Part shown: one piece after another, positions 16,715-26,219 of the stretch | Numbering within the stretch: position 1 is the stretch's first letter | Layout of the letters: each line of letters opens with the position of its first letter | NCBI RefSeq assembly: GCF_030816965.1 | Contig: NZ_JAUSYQ010000002.1 | Span: 3,629,001 to 3,693,000 of the forward strand | From: Streptomyces canus | Lineage (GTDB): Bacteria > Actinomycetota > Actinomycetes > Streptomycetales > Streptomycetaceae | DNA length: 64,000 nucleotides | Direction: 5' to 3' | Made by a program: the position numbers and the translations under genes | The notes under the pieces: model-generated | What the model was told of the DNA's origin: nothing | Databases searched by the model: none | Seen by the model: only the letters and a program-made list of their open reading frames with translations

Positions 16715-17981
16715 ATGAAACTCACCGTGGTCGGCGGAGGCTCGACCTACACCCCCGAACTCATCGACGGTTTCGCGCGCCTGCGGGACACGCTGCCCGT
16801 CGAGGAACTCGTCCTGGTCGACCCGGCCGCCGAGCGCCTGGAGCTGGTCGGCGGGCTCGCCCGCCGCATCTTCGCCAAGCAGGGCCACCCCGGCCGGATC
16901 ACGACGACGGACGACCTGGACACGGGCGTCGACGGCGCCGACGCCGTGCTCCTCCAGCTCCGCGTCGGCGGCCAGGCCGCCCGCCGGCGGGACGAGACCT
17001 GGCCCCTGGAGTGCGGCTGCGTCGGTCAGGAGACGACCGGCGCGGGCGGCCTCGCCAAGGCGCTGCGCACGGTCCCGGTGGTCCTCGACATCGCCGAACG
17101 TGTCCGCCGCACCAACCCGGACGCCTGGATCATCGACTTCACCAACCCGGTCGGGATCGTCACCCGCGCCCTCCTCCAGGCCGGGCACAAGGCGGTCGGG
17201 CTGTGCAACGTGGCGATCGGCTTCCAGCGGAAGTTCGCCGGGCTGCTCGGCGTCACCCCCTCCGACATCCACCTCGACCACGTGGGCCTCAACCACCTCA
17301 CCTGGGAGACCGCGGTACGGCTCGGCGGCCCCGAGGGCGAGGACGTCCTGCCCGAGCTGCTCACCGAGCACGGCGACACGATCGCCGGGGACCTGCACCT
17401 GCCCCGACCGCTGCTGGACCGGCTCGGCGTGGTCCCGTCGTACTACCTGCGCTACTTCTACGCGCACGACGAGGTCGTACGGGAACTGGGCACCAAGCCG
17501 TCCCGGGCGCGCCGAAGTGGCGGAGATGGAACGGCAGTTGCTCACGATGTACGGCGACCCGGACCTGGACGAGAAGCCGGAGCTGCTCGCCAAGCGGGGC
17601 GGCGCCTACTACTCGGAGGCGGCGGTCGACCTGGCCGCCGGGCTGCTCGGCGGGGGTGGCAGCCCCTACCAGGTGGTCAACACCCTCAACCGGGGCACGC
17701 TGCCCTTCCTGCCCGACGACGCGGTGATCGAGGTGCAGGCGGCGGTGAGTCCGAAGGGGCCGACCCCGCTGGCGGTGCCCGCCGTGGACCCGCTGTACGC
17801 GGGCCTGATGGCGAACGTGACGGCGTACGAGGACCTGGCGCTGACGGCGGCCCTGCGTGGTGGCCGTGACCGGGTCTTCAAGGCGCTGCTCGCGCACCCC
17901 CTCGTCGGCCAGTACGAGTACGCCGAGGGCCTCACCGACCGACTGATCGCACACAACCGGGAGCATCTCGCGTGGGCCTGA
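16715..17981 (+). pseudogene. csnH: GH4 family glycosidase (6-phospho-beta-glucosidase type), frameshifted
   Basis: NAD- and metal-dependent GH4 hydrolase expected to cleave imported, probably phosphorylated, glucosamine oligomers. N-terminal part: NAD motif VVGGGSTYTPELI (about 5-17), NPVGIVTRAL, metal-ligand Cys in LCNVAIGFQ and HVGLNHLTW. The frame is lost between 17501 and 17513 (TCCCGGGCGCGCCGAA, one base more than expected) and resumes in the next frame as AEVAEMERQLLTMYGDPDLD to a normal C-terminus ending HNREHLAWA at 17981. Without the extra base the protein would be about 421 residues, normal for the family. Stop overlaps the csnK start. Confidence 0.85.
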
Positions 17982-18944
17982 CCGCATGTGTCCTCGCCGT
18001 CGACGCGGGCAACAGCAAGACCGACGTCGCGGTCGTCGCGGCCGACGGAAGCGTCCTCGCCACGGCCCGCGGCGGTGGATTCCGGCCGCCGGTGGTGGGT
18101 GTCGAGGCGGCGGTGGACGTGATCGCCGACGCGGTGGGACAGGCGTTCACCGCGGCCGGGGTCGGGTCGGTGGACCATGTCTCGGCCTGTCTGGCCAACG
18201 CCGACTTCCCCGTCGAGGAGCAGCAGTTGGCGGCCGCACTGCACGCGCGCGCGTGGGGCGCGGAGGTGGAGGTCCGCAACGACACCTTCGCGATCCTGCG
18301 GGCCGGTGTCACCGAACCGCGCGGGGTCGCCGTGGTGTGCGGCGCGGGCATCAACTGCGTCGGCATGCGCCCCGACGGCCGTACCGCCCGCTTCCCCGCG
18401 CTCGGCCGGATCTCCGGCGACTGGGGCGGCGGCTGGGGCCTCGCGGAGGAGGCCCTGTGGCACGCGGCCCGCGCGGCGGACGGGCGGGGCGTCGACACCG
18501 ACCTCGCGCGGCGTGCTCCCGCGGCACTTCGGGCTGCCGTCCATGTACGCCCTCATCGAGGCCCTGCACCTGGAGGACATCGCCCCCGCCCGCCGCCACG
18601 AGCTGACGCCGGTGCTCTTCGCCACAGCCGCCGCCGGCGACCCGGTGGCCCGCTCGCTCGTGGACCGTCTGGCCGACGAGGTGGTGTCCATGGCGACGGT
18701 GGCCCTGACCCGCCTCGACCTCCTCGACGAGGAGACCCCGGTCCTGCTCGGCGGCAGCGTCCTGGCCGCCCGGCACCCCCAACTGGACGACGGCGTGCGG
18801 GAACTCCTGGCCGCGCGCGCCCCGAAGGCCGTACCCCGGGTGGTGACGGCGAGTCCGGTCCTGGGCGCGGCACTCCTCGGCCTCGACCGGGCCGGGGCGT
18901 CCGCGGAGGTCCAGGCGAGGACGCGGGCGTACTACGAGGCCTGA
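17972..18944 (+). pseudogene. csnK: BadF/BadG-type sugar kinase, frameshifted
   Basis: N-acetylglucosamine-kinase-like protein of the BadF/BadG/BcrA/BcrD ATPase family. The ATP-binding start VLAVDAGNSKTDVAVV (about 7-22) and SGDWGGGWGLAEEALWHAAR (about 149-168) are intact. The frame breaks at about 18503-18512 (CTCGCGCGGCGTGCTCC, one base extra) and continues in the next frame as LPRHFGLPSMYALIEALH to ...ARTRAYYEA at 18944. Repaired length is about 323 residues, normal. GTG at 17972 overlaps csnH by ten bases. Last gene of the operon; the kinase gene on the other strand overlaps its end by 13 bases. Confidence 0.85.
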
Positions 18945-19522
18945 GCGAGCACCGCGTCGGCCACCTCGGAGACGGACCTGTCCTTCCCGACGTCGACGCG
19001 GGCCGGCCCCAGCCGGTCCACGGCCTCCACCATCAGCGACTGGTAACGCACACTGCGGGCGAGGAACTTGTCCGTCAGGAACCGTTCCTCCCGCGTCGCT
19101 GCGTCGTAGCGCCCGGCCGCACGGATCCGGGCGCGTACGACGTCCTCGTCAGCGGTGAGCCATACGGCGGCCGTGTGCGGCACGTCCAGCGTCGCGACCC
19201 GCTCCGGCCAGAGCGCCGAGCCCTCAAGGACCAGGCCCGGTCCGGTGGCGTGCGTCCTGACCAGTTCCTCGATGCGGGGCCAGAGCCGCTCGTAGTGGGC
19301 GAGGACCGAGTCGATCAGCTCGTCGACGGCGAGCGTCGTGTAGTGCTCGGCCACATGCGCCGGCACCTCTCGCTCCGGCGTGCGCCAGGGGCGCCCCGGG
19401 TGTCTCGCCAGCAGGTCCGTCGACCGATGCTCGAAGCCGAGCCGTTCGGCCAGCGCCCCGGCGACCGTGGACTTGCCGGTATTGGACGTTCCGCCGATCA
19501 TCACCACTCGCACCCCGCGCAC
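18932..19522 (-). CDS. P-loop kinase of unknown substrate
   Basis: About 196 residues from GTG at 19522; starts at 19513 or ATG 19501 are also possible. Walker A GGTSNTGKST is at the N-terminus (about 9-18). The rest is alpha-helical with basic pairs (ADEDVVRARIRAAGRYDAATREERFLTDKFLARS read in parts) that could form a lid, like 2-phosphoglycerate-kinase-related or zeta-like P-loop kinases. Single gene, convergent with csnK and divergent from the glnX operon. Substrate not inferable. Confidence 0.75.
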   Translation of the reverse strand: MRGVRVVMIGGTSNTGKSTVAGALAERLGFEHRSTDLLARHPGRPWRTPEREVPAHVAEHYTTLAVDELIDSVLAHYERLWPRIEELVRTHATGPGLVLEGSALWPERVATLDVPHTAAVWLTADEDVVRARIRAAGRYDAATREERFLTDKFLARSVRYQSLMVEAVDRLGPARVDVGKDRSVSEVADAVLAQAS

Positions 19523-19721
19523 GAGGGCGACCCTACGCGCCCCCAGGGGGAACCGAACCGATTCCGGTGGCGTATTCATGGACAAGGGGTGGTGCGGGGG
19601 CATGGCCGGGCCGCCGCAGGCGATCCGCTGCGGTTCGATCAAGATCCAGTGAAGCCCGGTGCGGATGTCGGTCCCGGCAGCGATACTTGCGGCGAGGGAT
19701 GACCATGGGGGAGGTCAAACG

Positions 19722-21186
19722 GTGACACACCCGCCGAAGAGCAGCACGGCACCACCGGGTTCCGGCGTGCCCACGATGCCGGCCGTACCACCGCAGCCGG
19801 GACCCCCGGCCCAGCCGCCCCCGCCCGCCCCGGTGTCACCCGCGGCGCCCGCCCGCCGTACGGCGTTCGCGGAAGGTCTCGACCAGGTGCGCGCGGCCGC
19901 CACCACCGAACCGGGCCGGTTGCGCATCATCGGCGCGGCGCTCGCCCTGCTCGTCGTCCTCTTCGGCGCGGTGACCGCCTGGCAGACCAACGACCGGGCC
20001 GCCGCGGCGGACGACGTGCTGCACAAGAGCCAGCCGCTCAGCAGCGCCGCCGCCGACATCTACCGCTACCTGGCCGACGCCAACACCGCGGCCTCCAGCG
20101 GCTTCCTCGCCGGCGGCCAGGAGACGGCCGACTCCCGCGAGCGGTACGAGAAGGACATCGACCTGGCCGCGGCCGGTCTGGTCAAGGCGGCCTCGAACTC
20201 CGACCCGGACTCCCCCGCCGCGAAGACGGTGGCCGAGCTCAACACCCTGCTGCCGGAGTACAAGGGCCTGGTGGAACGGGCCCGTACGTACAACCGCCAG
20301 GGTTTCCCGGTCGGCGGCGCCTATCTGCGGTACGCCAACGAGAAGATGCAGGAGGAGATGCTCCCGAAGGCGCAGAACCTCTACACCAGCGAGAACCAGC
20401 GGCTGCGCGCCGACTACGCCGACGCCACGCCCTACCCGTGGGCCGCGATCGGCCTCGGCGTCCTGGCCCTTGCCGGGCTCGCCTGGGCCCAGCACCGCAA
20501 CTACCGGCGCACCAACCAACCGGGTTCTCAACCACGGCCTGGTCGCGGCCACCGCGACGGCGACCGTGGTGCTGCTGTGGCTGGTAGTCGGTCACACCGT
20601 CGCGCGCGCCGGGCTCAACGACTCCTACGACCACGGAGTGCGCTCGCTCAACGTGCTGCACGACGCCCGGATCGCCTCCCTCAAGGCCCGCGGCAACGAG
20701 AACCTCACGCTCGTGGCCCGCGGCGCCGAGACGGTCACCAAGAAGAACGCCCAGGGTGTGGACGTCACCTACGACGCCTACGACTTCGACTTCGGCAAGG
20801 ACATGGACACCCTCGGCAAGGGCCTGGCGGAGGCGTCGAAGCTCGCCGACGACAGCAGCGGCAAGGAGCCGGTGACGGCCGCCGAGGGCAACATGACGGT
20901 GTGGAAGCAGCGTCACACCGCGGCCCGCGCGCAGGACGACAACGGCAACTACGAAGAGGCGCTGAAGCGGGTCATAGGCGGCAAGGGCGCCACGGGCGAG
21001 TGCTTCGACAGCGTCGACGACAATCTCGCCAAGGCCCTGACGCACGAGGAGAAGGAGTTCGCGCGGTCGGCCGGTGACGGCCTGGGCGCGATGACCGGAC
21101 TGCCGGCGGGCGCCGCCGTCCTGGCCGTCCTCGGCGCGGCCGGCGCGGTCCTGGGCATCGGGCGCAGGCTGTCGGAGTACCGGTGA
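19722..21186 (+). pseudogene. glnX: GlnX-like four-helix membrane sensor, frame broken by a 4-bp duplication
   Basis: First gene of the kinase operon. GTG at 19722 has GGGGGAGG seven bases upstream. A Pro/Ala-rich cytoplasmic N-terminus (about 1-45) precedes TM1 (about 63-85, IIGAALALLVVLFGAVTAW), an extracytoplasmic helical domain, TM2 (about 235-250), TM3 (VLLWLVVGH), a second outside domain and TM4 near the C-terminus. The frame breaks at 20512-20519, where CCAA is present twice; with one copy the protein reads HRNYRRTNRVLNHGLVAAT and continues to RRLSEYR, about 486 residues. Topology and position before glnH match mycobacterial GlnX, which links the solute sensor to PknG. Either a real mutation or an assembly error. 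Confidence 0.75.
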
Positions 21187-21200
21187 GAGGGGGCGTGACG

Positions 21201-22265
21201 ATGCGGATGCGTGGACGTGTACGGGCCGGTCTCAGGGGCTGGGGCGGCGTCGGGGCGATGGCGGTCGTCTGCGGTCTGGTGCTCGCCTTCGCACTGCTCC
21301 TGCCGGTGGCCCGGTCGCACGGCGACGGCAGCACGGGCACCGGCGGGCCGGGCGTGACCCGTGCCGATCAGGTCGCGGACGGCGATCCCTGCACGAATCC
21401 GGCGATCAAGGCGCACCCGGAGGAGCAGACGCTGTCCCCGTCGAGCGCAGACGGCCCGACCATAGACAAGATCAAGGCCCGGCAGGGCGAGAAGCGCAAG
21501 CTGATCGTCGGCGTCGACCAGAACAGCTACCGCTGGGGCTACCGCAACCCCAACGGCGGCCCGACGGCCGACCTGGAGGGTTTCGACATCGACCTGGTGC
21601 ACCGGATCGCGCAGGACGTCCTCGGTGACCCGAACGCCGTGCAGTTCAAGGCGATCCCCACCAACCAGCGCATCCCGGCGATCCAGGAGGGCCGGGTCGA
21701 CATGGTGGTGCGCACGATGACGATCAACTGCAAGCGCCTGGCCGACGTGGCGTTCTCCGCGCCGTACTTCAAGACGGGGCAGCAGGTCCTCGCCCCCAAG
21801 TCCTCGGACATCAAGGGCTACGACGGCACGCTGGCGAAAAAGAAGATCTGCACGGCGGAGGGTTCGACCGCCTTCAGCCAGCTGGACGAGGACAAGAAGT
21901 CGGGGAAGCTCGTCGCCTCCGCGGACCTCAGGACCACCGTTCCCAACCAACTCGACTGCCTCGTCAGGCTCCAGCTCGGCGAGGTCGACGCCGTGGTCAC
22001 CGACGGCGCCCTCGCCGCCAGCCAGGCCGCCCAGGACCCCACGGTCGAACTGAAAGGCTCGCCCTTCACCACCGAGTACTACGGCGTGGCGATGAAGAAG
22101 GACGCCGACGATCTGGTACGCCGGGTCAACCAGATTCTTGTGGACTACCGCAAGGACACCACCGACGGCTGGCAGGCGTCGTACAACCGGTGGCTGTCGG
22201 CCACACTGAACAAGGACTCGGCGAAGTCGGAGCCGCCCGCACCGCAGTACCTGCGCACCAGCTGA
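21201..22265 (+). CDS. glnH: GlnH-like amino-acid-binding sensor protein
   Basis: 354 residues from ATG at 21201, seven bases after GAGAGGGGG; GTG at 21183 overlaps the glnX stop and is an alternative. One N-terminal hydrophobic segment (about 18-36) exports or anchors it; unlike classic GlnH there is no lipobox cysteine. The family 3 solute-binding fold is clear: RKLIVGVDQNSYRWGY, GFDIDLVHRIAQ, TNQRIPAIQEGRVDMVVRTM, CKRLADVAFSAPYF and GEVDAVVTDGALAA. The Arg and Asp expected to hold an amino acid are present. There is no ABC permease nearby, so it is probably a sensor rather than a transporter component. Confidence 0.85.
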   Translation: MRMRGRVRAGLRGWGGVGAMAVVCGLVLAFALLLPVARSHGDGSTGTGGPGVTRADQVADGDPCTNPAIKAHPEEQTLSPSSADGPTIDKIKARQGEKRKLIVGVDQNSYRWGYRNPNGGPTADLEGFDIDLVHRIAQDVLGDPNAVQFKAIPTNQRIPAIQEGRVDMVVRTMTINCKRLADVAFSAPYFKTGQQVLAPKSSDIKGYDGTLAKKKICTAEGSTAFSQLDEDKKSGKLVASADLRTTVPNQLDCLVRLQLGEVDAVVTDGALAASQAAQDPTVELKGSPFTTEYYGVAMKKDADDLVRRVNQILVDYRKDTTDGWQASYNRWLSATLNKDSAKSEPPAPQYLRTS

Positions 22266-22328
22266 CGGACCGTCAACGGCACACTGTTCACAACCACTCA
22301 GCAACCCTTCAGCAGCGAGAGGTGATCG

Positions 22329-23663
22329 ATGGGCGTCACGGGACCCCCCGGGCCGGTGATGGACCGGGACGAGGTGGACCGTGCGCTGGCGCGGCTCGGC
22401 GCGGAGCACGAGGCGATAGAGACCTCGCTCCTCGCCCTGCAGGACCACGCGGGCCGCAGGCTCCTCGAGGGCGCCGAACTCACCGGCGTCACCAAGGAGC
22501 GCTGGACGTCCGCCGACGCCTCGATCACCCTGCTGTGGGCGTACTTCGACGCGTACTCGGACGCGTTGCGCTCGGCCCGCGAGATCCGCTCCCGCCGTCG
22601 CTGGTCCAGCCGCGATGACCTGGTGGAGCTGACCGAGCTGCTGCGCGGCGAGTCGGTCACCGTCGCGGGCTCGGCGACCGCCACGGCCAACGCGCCCACC
22701 CTGCACGGCAATTCGGGCAAGCTGAGCGAGCGGTTCTCGCTGGTGACGCTCGTCGAGCGGATGAACGACCTGTACGCGTCGAGCCTGGACATGGTCGTCG
22801 CCGCCGACGCGGTGTGGTCGGCGCTGCCCGCGCGGATAGATTTACTGGCCGCCGAACTCCAGCGCACCCGCCGGCTCGCGCACTCCGTCGGCGTGCGCCC
22901 CGGGGAACACCCGGCCGGCGACGACCTGGAACGCATCACCCGCGCGCTCACCTCACTGCGCGAGCGGGTGATCTCCGACCCGCTCGCCTTCTGGCGGCAG
23001 GCGCAGGGCAGTTCGGCGCCCGGCGGCGGAAAGCCGGACACCACGGCGTACGACCGTGAGGCGCGCGCCCTGGAGGACGTGCGCCGGGAGATCGACGCCG
23101 TGCTCACCGTCCGGCAGGACGCGGAGGCCCGGCTGGTCAAGCTGCGGGACGTGCTCTCCCGCGCGGACCGTACGCTCGCCGAGGCCCGTAACGCGCGCGG
23201 CGAGGTCCTCGCGAAGATCGCCGCCACGGAGGTGCCGGTCGTCAGCGGACCGCCGACCGTGCTGCAGGAGCAGCTGGCGACGGCCGCCGAGTACCGCAGA
23301 CACGCCCAGTGGCACCGCCTGTCCCCGCTCCTGGAGTCCCTGGAGGAGAAGGCGGAGGACGAACTGCTGCGCGCCCGCGAGTCGTTGACCGCGGTCACCG
23401 CGCCGCTGGCGGTCCGCGCGGAGCTGCGCGGCCGTCTCGACGCGTACAAGGCGAAGGTCGCACGGCACGGCCTGGCCGAGGACCCGTTCCTGATCGAGCG
23501 CTACGACGCGGCCCGGCGGATGCTGTGGAGCGCGCCCTGTGACCTGCGGGTCGCCGAACAGGCCGTGCTGCGCTACCAGCACGCGGCCGCCGAACTGCTG
23601 GGAGCCCCGCGCGTACCGCAGAAGAGCGGTCCCGAAGACCGTGGGGGCCCGGAACGTGAGTGA
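22329..23663 (+). CDS. Coiled-coil protein of the kinase operon, contains a TTA codon
   Basis: 444 residues, almost entirely alpha-helical and charged, with no signal peptide or membrane helix; probably a cytoplasmic coiled coil (strongest at about 230-300 and 330-390). I recognise no enzymatic motif. Start ATG at 22329 after GAGAGGTG. Codon 172 (22842-22844) is TTA, the rare leucine codon read by the bldA tRNA in Streptomyces, so its translation should depend on bldA and development. Located between glnH and the kinase, it may be the structural link between membrane sensor and kinase; this is inference from position. Confidence 0.75.
   Translation: MGVTGPPGPVMDRDEVDRALARLGAEHEAIETSLLALQDHAGRRLLEGAELTGVTKERWTSADASITLLWAYFDAYSDALRSAREIRSRRRWSSRDDLVELTELLRGESVTVAGSATATANAPTLHGNSGKLSERFSLVTLVERMNDLYASSLDMVVAADAVWSALPARIDLLAAELQRTRRLAHSVGVRPGEHPAGDDLERITRALTSLRERVISDPLAFWRQAQGSSAPGGGKPDTTAYDREARALEDVRREIDAVLTVRQDAEARLVKLRDVLSRADRTLAEARNARGEVLAKIAATEVPVVSGPPTVLQEQLATAAEYRRHAQWHRLSPLLESLEEKAEDELLRARESLTAVTAPLAVRAELRGRLDAYKAKVARHGLAEDPFLIERYDAARRMLWSAPCDLRVAEQAVLRYQHAAAELLGAPRVPQKSGPEDRGGPERE
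22842..22844 (+). promoter_or_regulatory. TTA codon (bldA-dependent) in the coiled-coil gene
   Basis: In-frame TTA at codon 172 in the context CGG ATA GAT TTA CTG GCC. I found no other in-frame TTA codon when reading the called genes by eye. Confidence 0.85.
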
Positions 23664-23681
23664 CCAAGGGGGTGCGACGTC

Positions 23682-26216
23682 ATGAGTCAGGAACAGCAGC
23701 CCTGCCAGCGGCCCGGCTGCGACGGTACGTACGAGGACATGGGCGGCGGCGAGCTGTACTGCGACACCTGCGGCCTGGCGCCGGTCGTCTCGGCCGAGGG
23801 AGGCCGGGCCGGCTCGGCGTCCACCGGCAGGGGCTCGCAGGTCAGCGGCACTTCGCGCGCCACCGGCCGCGCTTCCTCGCGTACGTCCTCGCAGTCGTCG
23901 AAGTCCCGGCGCTCGGTGTCGGGACGGCTGTCGCGTTCGGTCTCCGGGAAGTCCACGGGCCGTTCGGTGTCGGTGCGCAGCTCCGGCTCCGGCACCGGTT
24001 CGAGCGGGCGCGGCCGGCTCGGAGCGGGCCTCGTCGAGGTGCCCGGGGTGCCGCGGCCCGACCCGCGCGAGATGGTTCTGGACAACCCTGAGGTGCCCGA
24101 GCGCAAGCGGTTCTGCTCGCGCTCCGACTGCGGGGCCCCGGTGGGGCGTTCGCGCGGGGAGAAGTCCGGGCGCACGGAGGGCTTCTGCACGAAGTGCGGT
24201 CACCCGTACTCGTTCGTGCCGAAGCTGAAGTCCGGTGACGTCGTGCACGGCCAGTACGAGGTCGCGGGCTGTCTGGCGCACGGCGGCCTCGGCTGGGTCT
24301 ACCTCGCCGTGGACCGCGCGGTGTCCGACCGCTGGGTGGTCCTCAAGGGCCTGCTGGACACCGGCGACCAGGACGCGATGGCCGCCGCGATCTCCGAGCG
24401 GCGCTTCCTCGCGGAGATCGAGCACGCCAACATCGTGCGGATCTACAACTTCGTGGAACACCTCGACCAGCGCACCGGCTCGCTCGACGGCTACATCGTC
24501 ATGGAGTACGTCGGCGGCAAGTCGCTCAAGGAGATCGCCAACGACCGCCGCTCGTCCGCCGGCAAGCGGGACCCGCTGCCGGTCGAGCAGGCGTGCGCGT
24601 ACGGCATCGAGGCCCTGGAGGCGCTCGGCCACCTCCACAGCCGCAACCTCCTGTACTGCGACTTCAAGGTCGACAACGCCATCCAGACCGAGGACCAGCT
24701 CAAGCTCATCGACATGGGCGCGGTGCGCAGGATGGACGACGAGGAGTCGGCCATCTACGGCACGGTGGGCTACCAGGCTCCGGAGGTCGCGGAGGTGGGC
24801 CCCTCGGTCGCCTCCGACCTGTACACGGTCGCCCGCACCCTGGCGGTGCTGACCTTCGACTTCCAGGGCTACACCAACGTCTTCGTCGACTCGCTGCCCG
24901 ACCCCGACCACATCGAGGTCTTCCGCCAGTACGAGTCGTTCTACCGGTTGCTGGTCCGGGCGACCGACCCGGATCCGGCCCGCCGTTTCGCCTCCGCGCA
25001 GGAGATGTCGGAACAGCTGACCGGGGTCCTGCGCGAGGTCGTCTCCCTGCAGACGGGCCGTGCCAGGCCCTCCCTGTCGACGCTCTTCGGCCCCGAACTC
25101 CGCGTCACCGACACGGAGTTGTTCCCGAAGCTGGACGGGGAGGTGTCGCGGCTGGGGACGCGGGTGCCTCCGGCGGGGCGGCGGAGTCCCAGGACGGCCG
25201 CCCCCGCGTCCGCTGCTCTTCCGGTCGGCACCCCAGGTCCCGAGCGGCCCGGCGGCGGAGCCGTCAACACCATCGTCAAGTCCGCCGACGCCCCCGCCGC
25301 CGCCCTGGCTCTGCCCGTCCCGCACGTCGACCCCTCCGACCCCAACGCCGGTTTCCTCGCCGGGCTCATGACCACCGCGCCGGCCGAGCTGCTCGGCGCC
25401 CTCGCGGCCGCGCCGGCGGCATCCGCGGAGACCCGCCTGCGGCAGGTGCGGGCCTGGCTGGAGAACGGCGACGCGCACACCGCGGACGAGGCGTTGCGGC
25501 GGCTGGAGGAGGAACGGCCCGACGACTGGCGGGTGGTCTGGTACCGGGGCGTCGCCGCCCTGGTGACCGGCGACCACGAGGCCGCCGCGCTCGCCTTCGA
25601 CGCGATCTACGACGCCTTCCCCGGCGAACCCGCCCCCAAGCTCGCCCTCGGCCTGTGCGCGGAGGTGCTGGGACAGCTCGACAACGCCGCCGAGTACTAC
25701 CGCCTGGTCTGGTCGACCGACCCCAGCTATGTGAGCTCCGCGTTCGGCCTCGCGCGCGTGCAGCTCGCGACCGGGGACCACCGTGGCGCGGTGAACACGC
25801 TGGAGTCGGTGCCGGAGTCCTCCATTCACTACACCGCCGCCCGCGTGGCCGCCGTCCGCGCGCGGCTGCGTGGACGCACCGCGACCGCGGGCGACGTACC
25901 CTTCCTGGACGACCTGACCGCCGCCGCCGGGCAGGTCGAGGCGCTGGACGCGTACGGTCTGGATCCGGCGCGCCGCGAGCAGCTGTCGGCGGAGGTGCTG
26001 GGCGCGGCCCTGGACTGGATACTCTCCGGTGGCCAGGACTCTGTGGCCCCCGCCGCCGCGGGACGGGCGCTGCTCGGCAGCGGACTGGACGAGCGAGGAC
26101 TGCGCTTCGGCCTGGAGCGTTCGTACCGCACGCTGGCCCGGCTCGCGCAGGGCGGCGAGGAGAGGATCGACCTGGTGGAACGAGCCAACCGTTACCGCCC
26201 CCGGACGTGGGTGTAG
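23682..26216 (+). CDS. pknG: PknG-like serine/threonine protein kinase
   Basis: 844-residue soluble kinase with the PknG domain order. A zinc ribbon at the N-terminus (C8, C13, C27, C30), a Ser/Arg-rich linker, and a second CxxxxC...CxxC ribbon at about 145-172, just before the kinase, as in mycobacterial PknG. The kinase domain (about 190-440) has the Gly loop LAHGGLGWVYLA, Lys in VVLKGL, YCDFKVDNAI (catalytic Asp; HRD replaced by YCD as in PknG's YND) and DMG in place of DFG. The C-terminal 270 residues are TPR-like helices. In mycobacteria PknG phosphorylates the FHA protein GarA to control glutamate metabolism; an FHA protein closes this operon. Confidence 0.93.
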   Translation: MSQEQQPCQRPGCDGTYEDMGGGELYCDTCGLAPVVSAEGGRAGSASTGRGSQVSGTSRATGRASSRTSSQSSKSRRSVSGRLSRSVSGKSTGRSVSVRSSGSGTGSSGRGRLGAGLVEVPGVPRPDPREMVLDNPEVPERKRFCSRSDCGAPVGRSRGEKSGRTEGFCTKCGHPYSFVPKLKSGDVVHGQYEVAGCLAHGGLGWVYLAVDRAVSDRWVVLKGLLDTGDQDAMAAAISERRFLAEIEHANIVRIYNFVEHLDQRTGSLDGYIVMEYVGGKSLKEIANDRRSSAGKRDPLPVEQACAYGIEALEALGHLHSRNLLYCDFKVDNAIQTEDQLKLIDMGAVRRMDDEESAIYGTVGYQAPEVAEVGPSVASDLYTVARTLAVLTFDFQGYTNVFVDSLPDPDHIEVFRQYESFYRLLVRATDPDPARRFASAQEMSEQLTGVLREVVSLQTGRARPSLSTLFGPELRVTDTELFPKLDGEVSRLGTRVPPAGRRSPRTAAPASAALPVGTPGPERPGGGAVNTIVKSADAPAAALALPVPHVDPSDPNAGFLAGLMTTAPAELLGALAAAPAASAETRLRQVRAWLENGDAHTADEALRRLEEERPDDWRVVWYRGVAALVTGDHEAAALAFDAIYDAFPGEPAPKLALGLCAEVLGQLDNAAEYYRLVWSTDPSYVSSAFGLARVQLATGDHRGAVNTLESVPESSIHYTAARVAAVRARLRGRTATAGDVPFLDDLTAAAGQVEALDAYGLDPARREQLSAEVLGAALDWILSGGQDSVAPAAAGRALLGSGLDERGLRFGLERSYRTLARLAQGGEERIDLVERANRYRPRTWV

Positions 26217-26219
26217 TTG

